Below, one piece after another: positions 1 to 7,185 of a stretch of 23,413 bases of DNA. How positions within the stretch are numbered: the stretch's first letter is position 1; the number at the start of each line of letters is the position of its first letter. A program made the translations under genes and the position numbers. Location: positions 1 to 23,413 of the forward strand of contig DATAAZ010000069.1 of assembly GCA_036259875.1 (NCBI GenBank), given 5' to 3'. A model generated the notes under the pieces. It was not told where the DNA came from and ran no database searches. It saw nothing but the letters and a program-made list of their open reading frames with translations. The stretch is from DATAAZ01 sp036259875 (GTDB lineage: Bacteria; Actinomycetota; Thermoleophilia; Gaiellales; Gaiellaceae).

Positions 1-1
1 G

Positions 2-3000
2 ACGCGGGAGCGGCGCTTCTTCTCGACTGCCGAGCTCGAGCGGCTGAGCCGGCTCGCGGACGAGGCGGCGATCGCCCTCGAGCGCACGCGCTCGGCCGCC
101 GCGCTGCGCGGGGCGCTCGAGCGCGAGAAGCTGATCGCCGAGGTCGCGCGGAAGATCCGGTCTCGGCTCGATCTCGACGGCGTCCTCCGGACCGCCGTGG
201 AGGAGACGGCGCGCGCGCTCGAGGTCGACCGTTGCTTCATCCGGCTGGGGGCGTCGGCGGAGCAGCCCATGCCCGTTCGCGCGGAGTGGCGCGCGCCCGG
301 GCTTCCGCCGCTGCCGGACGACCCGACCCGGCTTCCCGTCTCGAACCTCGCCCTTCGCGAGCGGCGCACGGTCGCACTCGGCGACGTCGGCCAGGCGCCC
401 GAGCTCGCCGACCCGAGCCTCGGCGGGCGGCAGACGCTGCTCGAGATTGGCTCCAGGTCGGCGCTCGCGACGCCGATCGTCGTCTTCGACCACGTGATCG
501 GCGTCTTCGCCCTGCATCGGACGCGAACGGGCGCGTGGTCCGCCGGCGAGCTTTCGGTCGCGGAGGCTGTCGCCGGGGAGGTCGGGCTGGCGATCCACGC
601 GGCGCGCCATCTCGAAGACGACGATCGCCGGCTCGGTCTCCAGACCGCGCTCCTCAAGGCCGCGCAGGTCGTGACGAGCGACCTTCGTCTCGAGTCGGTG
701 CTCAGGCGCCTGGTCGACGAGGTCGCGACCCTCTTCGGCGCCGACGCAGCCGACTGTTGGGTGTTCCAGCCCGGGCGCGGCGTCCTCGAGTGCCGCGCCG
801 TGTACGGCCTCCCGGTGGAGGAGGAGCTGGGGCGGCGGATCCGCCCTGCCGGCACGTTCGCGGCCGCGATCGAGAGCGGCGCCCCGGTTCTGACGCGGGA
901 CTTCGCGCGCAGCGAGGATCCGCCGCCGAGCAAGAACTTCGCGGCTTTCGAGGAGGTCATGGTCGCCCCGATCACGTGGCTCGGCGAGGTTCGCGGTGTT
1001 CTCGGTGTCTGCTCGCTCCAGGCGGGACGGTTCGACTCGTCCGAGCTCGAGATCCTGGACGCGTTCGCGCGGTTCGCCTCGCTCGCGACGCACAACGCCG
1101 AGAGCTTCGAGGAGCGCGAGCGGCAGGCGCAGATCCAGCAGGGCTTCTACCGAATCGCCGAGGTGCTCGGCTCGCCGCTGTCGCTCGCCGAGACGCTCGA
1201 CGCGCTCGCGGAGGCGGCCGCGGAGGCGCTCGGAGGCGACGCGGCCGTCGTCCTCGAGCCGGACGGCGACGGCCTACGGCTCACGGGCGCATACATGGTT
1301 CCGGAGCCGCTCGCCGACCGGCTCGCGAACGGGCTGCCGGCGACGGCGACACCGTTTCTCGCCGCCGCGCAGGAGGAGCGGATCGTCTCCTCGACCGCCG
1401 TCGCGGACGACGACCGCTTCGACGACGCCACTCGCGAGCTCCTGGCCGAGCACGGCTACGCGGCGCTTCTCTCGGCGCCCGTCCCGCGCGGCGTTCGCGA
1501 GAGCGCCGCGGTCGTCGTCCTCTTCCGCGCCGAGCGTGCGTTCTCGGACGACGACCTCGCGCTGGCGCGCCACGTGAGCCGCGCGGCGCGCGGGGCCCTC
1601 GAGCGGAGCGACCTCTTCGAGGCCGAGCGGCGGGCGCGCGGTCTCTCGGAGCGCCTCGCCACGGTGGGCGCCCGCCTCGTCACGAACCTCGACCCGGGGA
1701 GGGTCCTCGACGAGGTCGCGCGGGAGGCGATGGCGCTCGTCGGCGCGGATGCCGCGGTCGTGCGTCTCCTCGAAGGCGAAGAGCTCGTCGTCCGTGCAGC
1801 GACCGGACGGTCGACGGGCGCGCTCGTCGGAACGCGAGTCGGCTCGGGCGTCGGCGTGCTGGGCGACGTCGCGCAGTCGCGCCGGCCCGCTCGCGCCGAG
1901 GACGTCCGCGCGACGCCGCAGCTGGGCCGTGCGGATCCGCTTCTCGTCGAGACGATGGCCGCGGTCGTCGCCGTCCCGATGGCGGCACCGGGCGGCGGCC
2001 TGCACGGCGTCCTCAGCGTCTACGCCGACGTCCCACGAGGCTGGCGCGCCGACGAGGAGCAGGCGCTCGTCGCGCTCGCCGCGATGTCATCGGCCGCCCT
2101 CTCGAACGCGGAGCTCTACCAGCGCGTCGCCGAGGAGAAGGAGCGAAGCGACGCGATCCTCGCGAACATCGCAGACGGCATCGTGGCCGTCGACCGCGAT
2201 GCTCGGATCGTTCTCTGGAACGCGACCGCCGAGCACATCACGGGCGTCCCCGCCGCCGAGGCGCTCGGCCGCCGGGTGAGCGAGGTCCTCCAGCGGGACC
2301 TCGCGAGCGAGGGCGAGCCGGCCGGGGGGCGGGAAGTGGCGATCGTGCGCGGCGGGAAGGAGGTCTGGCTCTCCCTGACCGAGGCCGTCATGCGCGACTC
2401 CGCCGGGGCGATCCTGGGACGGATCTTCGCGTTCCGCGACGTCTCGAGCGAGCGCGAGGTGGAGCAGATCAAGTCCGACTTCGTGGCGACCGTGTCGCAT
2501 GAGCTCCGCACGCCGCTTACGTCCATCTATGGCTTCGCAGAGACGCTTCTCCGTCGGGACGTGGCGTTCGGCGACGAGGAGCGGGCAACGTTCCTCGGCT
2601 ACATCGCCTCGGAGTCGGAGCGCCTGATCCGGATCGTCGATGACCTCCTCAACGTGGCGCGTCTCGAAGCCGGGACGCTCGGCCTCACGCTCGTGCCGAC
2701 CGACGTCTCGGCGGTCGTTCGGGGCGCGGTGCACGAGCTCTCGGCGACGACGAACGGGCGTTACAGCTTCGTCGTCGACGTCCCCGACGCCGCGCTCGCC
2801 GCGGAGGCCGACCCTGAGCGGCTCGCCGACGTCGTTCATCACCTCGTGGACAACGCCGTCAAGTATTCGCCCCAGGGCGGCACGATCACGATCTCGGCGC
2901 GGCGCCGGTCGGACGCGGTCGAGGTGCGGGTCGTCGACGAGGGGGTCGGCGTCGCTCCCGGCGACCGGCATCGAATCTTCACGAAGTTCTATCGGGCGGA

Positions 3001-3175
3001 TCTCGGGCCGAGCGCGGCTCCCGGAACGGGGATCGGGCTCTTCCTCGCCCGCGGCCTCCTCGCGGCGATGCGTGGGCGGATCTGGGTCGAGTCCCAGGAG
3101 GGGCAGGGCTCGTCGTTCGTCTTCGAGCTTCCCCTCGCCTCCGGCGACGCGGATGTGGAGTCCCGGGCGCGATGA
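2..3175 (+). CDS. Multi-GAF, PAS sensor histidine kinase (5' end outside window)
   Basis: Sensor kinase that would autophosphorylate on His and pass the phosphate to a receiver, most likely the next gene. The frame is open to the first bases of the window, so the N-terminus is missing; the GTG at 197 is only an internal codon. Residues at the very start (FFSTAELERL, then ADEAAIALERTR) look like the last helix of another GAF domain. Four further GAF-like units follow, starting near nucleotides 127, 641, 1139 and 1644, each opening with a similar helix (LIAEVARKI, LLKAAQVV, FYRIAEVL, LATVGARLV). A PAS domain starts near 2138. The H-box is SHELRTPL with the His codon at 2498-2500. The ATPase shows an N box (HHLVDNAVKYSP, Asn codon 2852), a G1 box (DEGVGV, 2936) and a G2 box (GTGIGL, 3023). 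I see no transmembrane segment in the visible part, so this part is probably cytosolic. It overlaps the next gene by 4 bases (ATGA). Confidence 0.93.
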   Translation, partial: TRERRFFSTAELERLSRLADEAAIALERTRSAAALRGALEREKLIAEVARKIRSRLDLDGVLRTAVEETARALEVDRCFIRLGASAEQPMPVRAEWRAPGLPPLPDDPTRLPVSNLALRERRTVALGDVGQAPELADPSLGGRQTLLEIGSRSALATPIVVFDHVIGVFALHRTRTGAWSAGELSVAEAVAGEVGLAIHAARHLEDDDRRLGLQTALLKAAQVVTSDLRLESVLRRLVDEVATLFGADAADCWVFQPGRGVLECRAVYGLPVEEELGRRIRPAGTFAAAIESGAPVLTRDFARSEDPPPSKNFAAFEEVMVAPITWLGEVRGVLGVCSLQAGRFDSSELEILDAFARFASLATHNAESFEERERQAQIQQGFYRIAEVLGSPLSLAETLDALAEAAAEALGGDAAVVLEPDGDGLRLTGAYMVPEPLADRLANGLPATATPFLAAAQEERIVSSTAVADDDRFDDATRELLAEHGYAALLSAPVPRGVRESAAVVVLFRAERAFSDDDLALARHVSRAARGALERSDLFEAERRARGLSERLATVGARLVTNLDPGRVLDEVAREAMALVGADAAVVRLLEGEELVVRAATGRSTGALVGTRVGSGVGVLGDVAQSRRPARAEDVRATPQLGRADPLLVETMAAVVAVPMAAPGGGLHGVLSVYADVPRGWRADEEQALVALAAMSSAALSNAELYQRVAEEKERSDAILANIADGIVAVDRDARIVLWNATAEHITGVPAAEALGRRVSEVLQRDLASEGEPAGGREVAIVRGGKEVWLSLTEAVMRDSAGAILGRIFAFRDVSSEREVEQIKSDFVATVSHELRTPLTSIYGFAETLLRRDVAFGDEERATFLGYIASESERLIRIVDDLLNVARLEAGTLGLTLVPTDVSAVVRGAVHELSATTNGRYSFVVDVPDAALAAEADPERLADVVHHLVDNAVKYSPQGGTITISARRRSDAVEVRVVDEGVGVAPGDRHRIFTKFYRADLGPSAAPGTGIGLFLARGLLAAMRGRIWVESQEGQGSSFVFELPLASGDADVESRAR

Positions 3176-3609
3176 CGACCGTGCTCGTCGTCGACGACGA
3201 GGCGCCGATCCGCCTCCTGTGTCGCGTGAACCTCGAGGCCGAGGGGATGGAGGTGCTCGAGGCCGCGGACGGGCCAACCGGCGTCGAGCTTGCGCGCAGC
3301 CACACGCCCGACGTGATCCTCTTGGACGTGATGATGCCCGGCCCCGACGGCTGGGCAGTCGCCGAGCAGCTGCTCGCCGACGAGCGGACACGAAGGATTC
3401 CGATCGTCTTCCTGACGGCGCGCGCCGACGTCCGCGACCGAGCGCGCGGCCTCGACGTGGGCGGGCTCGAGTACATCACGAAGCCCTTCAACCCGATCGA
3501 GCTCGCCTCGCTCGTCCGGGGCGTCGTCGCCGCCGTCGAGCGCGGCGACCGCGACGTGCTGCGCTCGGAAAAGCTCGCCGAGCTGCGCGAGCTCTTCGAC
3601 GTCTCCTAG
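3172..3609 (+). CDS. Receiver-only response regulator
   Basis: A 145-residue CheY-like protein with a single receiver domain and no DNA-binding or enzymatic output. Acidic pocket residues D8 and D9, phospho-acceptor D52 (ILLDVMMPGPDGW), T82 (FLTAR) and K104 (ITKPFNP) are all present, so it should be phosphorylatable. About 25 residues of charged helix follow the receiver. Its ATG overlaps the TGA of the kinase gene (ATGA), so the two are probably co-translated and the kinase is the likely donor. How the signal leaves this protein is not visible: it could act by protein contact or pass phosphate to another component. Confidence 0.93.
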   Translation: MTTVLVVDDEAPIRLLCRVNLEAEGMEVLEAADGPTGVELARSHTPDVILLDVMMPGPDGWAVAEQLLADERTRRIPIVFLTARADVRDRARGLDVGGLEYITKPFNPIELASLVRGVVAAVERGDRDVLRSEKLAELRELFDVS

Positions 3610-3635
3610 CGCGGGGCAGCCCGCCTGCCGTGGTC

Positions 3636-4082
3636 TCACGGCCGCAGCCGCAAGACGGCGACGCGCACGTCCGGGTACCCCTGGTAGCTCCCCCGTGCGA
3701 CGCCCACGCCCGCCCGGCGTCCGGCGCGCCATAGAAGCGCGGCGCGGTGGCCGGGACTCGCGAGCCACATCCGAACGATCCGCCGGGCGCTCGCGATGTT
3801 CGACGTCGCCCAGGCGAGGTTCTCGCGCGTGTGGGGCGGAAGCGAAGAGGCGTGGACGAAGTTGTCCGTTCGCATGAGCCAGCGGGCGTAGGCGTGCGCC
3901 CGGTCCTGGAGCGGCCACGCGAAGCGGAGCGGGCGGAGGCCGCGCGACACGCGAGCGCCGTTCACGGCGCTCAGGAGCGTGCGCTCGGCACGGGTCGGCG
4001 CAGCGGCCGACGCAGTCGGCGGTATCGCGAGCCAAACGGCGAGCCCCGCGAGCGCGAGGACGACTCGCACGGGCCTGGGCAC
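3636..4082 (-). CDS. Secreted CAP/SCP-domain (YkwD-like) protein
   Basis: An extracellular protein of the CAP superfamily (cysteine-rich secretory / PR-1 like), common as a single domain in bacteria with no settled activity. I place the start at the GTG at 4082, which gives 148 residues beginning with a clean signal peptide (PRPVRVVLALAGLAVWLAIP, then an AxA-type cleavage near ASAAA). The open frame runs about 110 codons further upstream, but that part reads as low-complexity Arg/Ser noise. The CAP core follows: LLSAVNGARVSRGLRPL, then His77, the REN motif with Glu87, and SPGHRAALL with His112, matching the usual His/Glu cavity. The C-terminus (GVGVARGSYQGYPDVRVAV) is the expected last strand. 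It converges on the response-regulator gene with a 26-base gap and no clear terminator. The ribosome-binding site is weak. Confidence 0.85.
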   Translation of the reverse strand: MPRPVRVVLALAGLAVWLAIPPTASAAAPTRAERTLLSAVNGARVSRGLRPLRFAWPLQDRAHAYARWLMRTDNFVHASSLPPHTRENLAWATSNIASARRIVRMWLASPGHRAALLWRAGRRAGVGVARGSYQGYPDVRVAVLRLRP

Positions 4083-4250
4083 CCGTCCAGGGTTCCCGAC
4101 GAGGCCGAACGCGTCAAGTAGGGCGGGTCGCGACCGAGTCGCGAACGGGCCGCGCCCTCTGCGCGAGACCGGGCTCGGCAGTCCGTTCAGCGCCCGCAGC
4201 GCGGGGTAATGAAACCGCAAGGAGAGGCGTGGTTTCGGCGGGCCCGTTGG

Positions 4251-4318
4251 TACGATCACGGCTCGAGACGAGGGGGGTCTTCGGCTTGCACGAGCGTGTC
4301 GATCACCGGAGGAGGAAG
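4251..4318 (+). promoter_or_regulatory. Probable promoter and Shine-Dalgarno of the fibronectin-III protein gene
   Basis: A TACGAT box at 4251-4256 preceded by TTGG could be the -10 element. A strong purine run GGAGGAGGAAG at 4308-4318 sits 6 bases before the ATG at 4325 and decides that start over the in-frame GTG at 4229. The GTG also has an AAGGAG before it but would bury the signal peptide 32 residues in. No convincing -35 element is visible. Confidence 0.5.
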
Positions 4319-4324
4319 CACTGG

Positions 4325-5371
4325 ATGAAGCGGCTCGTCGTCCTCGCGGCGCTCGCGGGCGGCGTCCTCTTCGTGCTTCCGAGCACGGCGGCCGCGCAGA
4401 TTCCCGCCGAGTCATGGGCGAACGACCGCTGCGACGATCAGTCCGGGGCGACCGGGAACGGTCCCTACCGAACCTCCGATCAGTTCAACAACCTTTCCGT
4501 CAGCGTCAGCGGGTCCGGGAGCGTCGCGGCGGCGATGCACGGGACGGGAGCTCAGGAGTGCCTCAATCCGATGGGGGCGGTGTGTCCCCCGTCGTGCGCA
4601 ATGACGATCTCCACCGTTTGCGAGTTCCACTGCTACCACGACCACACGGCGCCGTTTCCCTGGTGGGTGAAGCTGGAGCCGACGGGAGCCAACTTCCTGG
4701 GGTGGACGCCGGCTTCGGCATGTAGCTGGGGGAAGGCGATAGCCCGCAACTGGTGCGTCGTTCGCATGCTCACGGACCAGACCGTGACGGCGACGTTCGG
4801 CGCGGCGCCGGACACCCAGCCGCCGTCTGCCCCCAGCCTCTCCGCGCAGCCGGTCGGGCCGTTCTCCGTGAACCTGACGTGGACGCCTTCGAGCGACGCA
4901 TGGCTCGCCGGCTACGACGTCTACCAGGGCTCGACGCTCGTCGACCGGGTCGGGCCGGGAACGACGAGCTACAAGATCGAGAACCTGCGGTGCCAGACGA
5001 GCTACTCGTTCCGGGTCGAGGCCTTCGACTCCGGCGGGAACGCCGGATCGAGCGCCGCGGTTTCGGCGAGGACGGGCGCTTGCGTGGGCTCCGGGCCGAG
5101 CGGAACCGTGCCGAACACGGTGATTCACGTGAAGCCGCCCCGGGTGACGCGCTCGCGCGCCGCGTTCTTCCACTTCGGCACGCGGGCTGCGTCCGTCGCT
5201 GCAGCGCGGTATCAGTGCAAGCTCGATCGCGGGCGCTGGCGGGCCTGCTCGGGGCGGCTCGGAAAGCGCTATCGCAACCTGAGGCGCGGCTACCACACCT
5301 TCCAGGTGCGGGCGGGGAACGCGAACGGATTCGACCGGACCCCGTCCCGCTGGCGGTGGCGGATCCGGTAG
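4325..5371 (+). CDS. Secreted fibronectin type III domain protein
   Basis: A 348-residue exported protein, presumably structural or adhesive at the cell surface; no catalytic motif is seen. Residues 1-24 are a signal peptide (MKRLVVLAALAGG, cleavage near TAAA-Q). Residues 25-160 hold eight to nine cysteines and end in a beta-rich unit (GANFLGW, Cys pair, VTATF) like the bacterial repeat domains that carry a GW...C...VTATF signature; disulfides are likely. Residues 166-252 are a fibronectin-III domain (PPSAPSLSA, VNLTWTPSSD, GYDVYQG, YSFRVEAFDSGGN). Residues 265-348 are a small sandwich module with two Cys (YQCKLDRGRW, RACSG) and HTFQVRAGNANG, often found repeated in surface proteins of Thermoleophilia. 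No membrane anchor or sorting signal follows, so it is probably released or held non-covalently. It diverges from the CAP protein gene and lies upstream of tRNA-Pro. Confidence 0.85.
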   Translation: MKRLVVLAALAGGVLFVLPSTAAAQIPAESWANDRCDDQSGATGNGPYRTSDQFNNLSVSVSGSGSVAAAMHGTGAQECLNPMGAVCPPSCAMTISTVCEFHCYHDHTAPFPWWVKLEPTGANFLGWTPASACSWGKAIARNWCVVRMLTDQTVTATFGAAPDTQPPSAPSLSAQPVGPFSVNLTWTPSSDAWLAGYDVYQGSTLVDRVGPGTTSYKIENLRCQTSYSFRVEAFDSGGNAGSSAAVSARTGACVGSGPSGTVPNTVIHVKPPRVTRSRAAFFHFGTRAASVAAARYQCKLDRGRWRACSGRLGKRYRNLRRGYHTFQVRAGNANGFDRTPSRWRWRIR

Positions 5372-5388
5372 CCGGGCCCTCGCCGCGC

Positions 5389-5394
5389 TACGCT
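5389..5394 (+). promoter_or_regulatory. Likely -10 box of tRNA-Pro
   Basis: GC-TACGCT lies 8 bases before the mature tRNA 5' end. Similar TACNNT boxes precede the tRNA-Gly, tRNA-His and tRNA-Arg genes in this window. No -35 motif is recognisable. Confidence 0.4.
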
Positions 5395-5402
5395 TCGGCG
5401 GG

Positions 5403-5477
5403 CGGGACGTAGCTCAGCCTGGTCAGAGCGCCGCGTTTGGGACGCGGAGGCCGCGAGTTCGAATCTCGCCGTCCCGA
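5403..5477 (+). tRNA. tRNA-Pro (anticodon TGG)
   Basis: Complete cloverleaf: acceptor CGGGACG pairs with CGTCCCG, D stem GCTC/GAGC, anticodon stem CCGCG/CGCGG around loop TTTGGGA, giving anticodon TGG (reads CCN proline codons), and T arm GCGAG-TTCGAAT-CTCGC. The discriminator is A. CCA is not encoded, so a CCA-adding enzyme is needed. Confidence 0.97.
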
Positions 5478-5485
5478 CTCAGTTC

Positions 5486-5515
5486 GGCTGCTCGCCGAAG
5501 CGCGCGCGAGCAGCC
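5486..5515 (+). terminator. GC-rich hairpin, probable terminator of tRNA-Pro
   Basis: A perfect 10-base stem GGCTGCTCGC / GCGAGCAGCC with a 10-base loop starts 8 bases after the tRNA end. It has no T tract. Actinobacterial terminators often lack one, so termination is plausible but not proven. Confidence 0.5.
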
Positions 5516-5557
5516 ACGTCCGGCCAGGCCAGGAGACCGTCCCGATGGGCCGCGTCC

Positions 5558-5584
5558 CGGGGACTGTCCCAGGGACAGTCCCCG
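5558..5584. repeat. Perfect palindrome GGGGACTGTCCC / GGGACAGTCCCC
   Basis: Two 12-base arms in perfect inverted repeat, separated by one A, with one further flanking C-G pair. It lies in the 158-base gap between tRNA-Pro and the convergent flavoenzyme gene. A related imperfect element (GACCGTCCC, 5536-5543 region) lies just upstream. The shape and position suggest a REP-like dispersed intergenic element; it could also act as a bidirectional terminator or transcript-end hairpin. Only one copy is present in this window. Confidence 0.6.
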
Positions 5585-5635
5585 AGTTTCGGTCCACCGA
5601 AAACGCTCGCGCCGAGTGCGGCGGCCGTCGTCCGC

Positions 5636-7150
5636 CTACGTGATCTCGCTCGCGACGGGTTGCTTCATCGCGGGCGTCTCGGGAGCGTGGCGGTACGGAT
5701 GCTCGTCCGCCACGTCCTCCTCGTGGTAGGCGTTCTCCGCGTTGACGGCCCAGATGTCGTAACCGGCGCCGAGCGTGACGTTCTCGACCGCGCGAATCGC
5801 CGTCAACATCGAGTGGTCCGAGTTGTTGTAGCGGTGGAGACCATTCCGTCCGACCTGCTGGAGGTTCTCGATCCCGTCGAGCCAGCGGCGAATGACCGCC
5901 ACGCGCTCCGCGTAGTCGACGTCGTACATCGGATACGCCTTCGGGACGCGAACGGCGTAGCCGCGCTCGACCTTCGTGCGCGGCGCGAGCCCGAGCTCCT
6001 CGAGCTCGCGGGCGGCGAACTCGACGAGCGCGTCGTCGTCCATCGTCCAGAACTCGTCCCCGGCGAAGCAGAAGTACTCGAGGCCCACGCAGGCCTTGGA
6101 AGCGTCGGGCACCATCCAGGGGCTCCACGAGCGGTAGTTCTGGATGCGGCCGACGCGCACGCTCGGCTCGTGGATATAGATCCAGTTGTCCGGGAAGAGG
6201 TCCTCGCCGTCGAGGACGAGCGCGACGGTCACGAAATCGCGGTAGCGAAGGCCGCGGGCCGCCTCGACGACCTCGAGCGGCGGACGTGGGCTCGTGATGC
6301 CGACCGTTGTCCGAAGCGGAAGCGAGGAGATCACGTGGCCCGGCTCGTACACCTCGCCGTCCGCGACGAGGGCGCGGACGCGCCGCCCGGCGACGACCAG
6401 ACGCTCGACCGGCGCCTCGAGCCGCACCTCGCCGCCCAGCGACCGGATCTGCTCGGTCATCGCCTCCCACATCTGCCCCGGGCCGTAGCGCGGGTAGTGA
6501 AACTGCTGTATGAGGCTTTTCACCCGGTTTCCCTCGTTCCCGAAGAAGGCGGCGCGCGCGGCGCTCGTGAACGAGAGGCCCTTGATCCTCTGCGCGGCCC
6601 ACTCCGCGCGGATCTCGGAGGTCGGGACGCCCCAGACCTTTTCCGTGTAGGAGCGGAAGAAGAGCTCGAAGAGCCGCTTGCCGAACCGGTTCGAGACCCA
6701 CTCCTCGAAGCTCTGCTCGTTGCCGCGCGGCCGTGTGCGGGCGGCGAGGTACGAGGCGAACGCGCGCGAAAGCTCGATCGCCCCGAGCTTCCGGATGACG
6801 TCGCCGCCGCGGAGCGGATAGTCGAGGAAGCGGCCGTTCCAGTAGATGCGGGACATCCTCGGGCGAAGGAGGAACTCGTCGCCGAGGACCTCGTGCCAGA
6901 GGCGCTCCACCTCTTTCGACTTCGTGAAGAAGCGGTGCCCGCCGAGGTCGAAGCGGTACCCGTCCCGGACGACCGTCTTCGCGAGGCCGCCGACCTGGCG
7001 ATCCGCCTCGACGACGGTCACCGGCAGGTCGCGCTTCGCGAGGAGATAGCCCGCCGTGAGGCCCGCCGGCCCCGCGCCGAGGACGAGTGTTGGCTGCTTC
7101 GTTTCCGTCGGCAGGTCGGCTGTCGGTGTCTCGGGAAGCGACGAGGTCAT
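5636..7150 (-). CDS. UDP-galactopyranose mutase-like FAD-dependent oxidoreductase
   Basis: A 504-residue flavoprotein of the NAD(P)-binding Rossmann / amine-oxidase-like group that includes UDP-galactopyranose mutases and protoporphyrinogen-oxidase-annotated relatives. The FAD site is GAGPAGLTAG (residues 25-34), with the acidic residue ending the second strand in VVEAD (E48), then GGLAKT (54-59) and DLGGHRFF (68-75). The region FFRSYTEKVWGVPTSEI and the late motif GRNGLHRYNNSDHSMLTA are typical of the surface-polysaccharide members. No signal peptide is present, so it is cytosolic. Its neighbours (a GT-C glycosyltransferase 35 bases upstream, a flippase-like protein and a sulfatase-like enzyme) suggest a nucleotide-sugar isomerase in glycan assembly rather than heme synthesis. 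The exact substrate cannot be read from the sequence. It is probably co-transcribed with the GT-C gene. Confidence 0.82.
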   Translation of the reverse strand: MTSSLPETPTADLPTETKQPTLVLGAGPAGLTAGYLLAKRDLPVTVVEADRQVGGLAKTVVRDGYRFDLGGHRFFTKSKEVERLWHEVLGDEFLLRPRMSRIYWNGRFLDYPLRGGDVIRKLGAIELSRAFASYLAARTRPRGNEQSFEEWVSNRFGKRLFELFFRSYTEKVWGVPTSEIRAEWAAQRIKGLSFTSAARAAFFGNEGNRVKSLIQQFHYPRYGPGQMWEAMTEQIRSLGGEVRLEAPVERLVVAGRRVRALVADGEVYEPGHVISSLPLRTTVGITSPRPPLEVVEAARGLRYRDFVTVALVLDGEDLFPDNWIYIHEPSVRVGRIQNYRSWSPWMVPDASKACVGLEYFCFAGDEFWTMDDDALVEFAARELEELGLAPRTKVERGYAVRVPKAYPMYDVDYAERVAVIRRWLDGIENLQQVGRNGLHRYNNSDHSMLTAIRAVENVTLGAGYDIWAVNAENAYHEEDVADEHPYRHAPETPAMKQPVASEIT

Positions 7151-7185
7151 GGCGGCATGTAGGTGGGGCGGGCGCGGACCCTGGT

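Noticed and set aside
4229..4324. In-frame GTG start 32 codons upstream of the fibronectin-III protein, with AAGGAG before it
   Set aside because: It would place the signal peptide after a 32-residue basic extension; the ATG at 4325 has a stronger ribosome-binding site and starts the signal peptide directly.
5486..5584. Possible CRISPR or riboswitch from the two hairpins after tRNA-Pro
   Set aside because: The two stems differ in sequence, there is no repeat-spacer periodicity, and no gene start follows on the plus strand.
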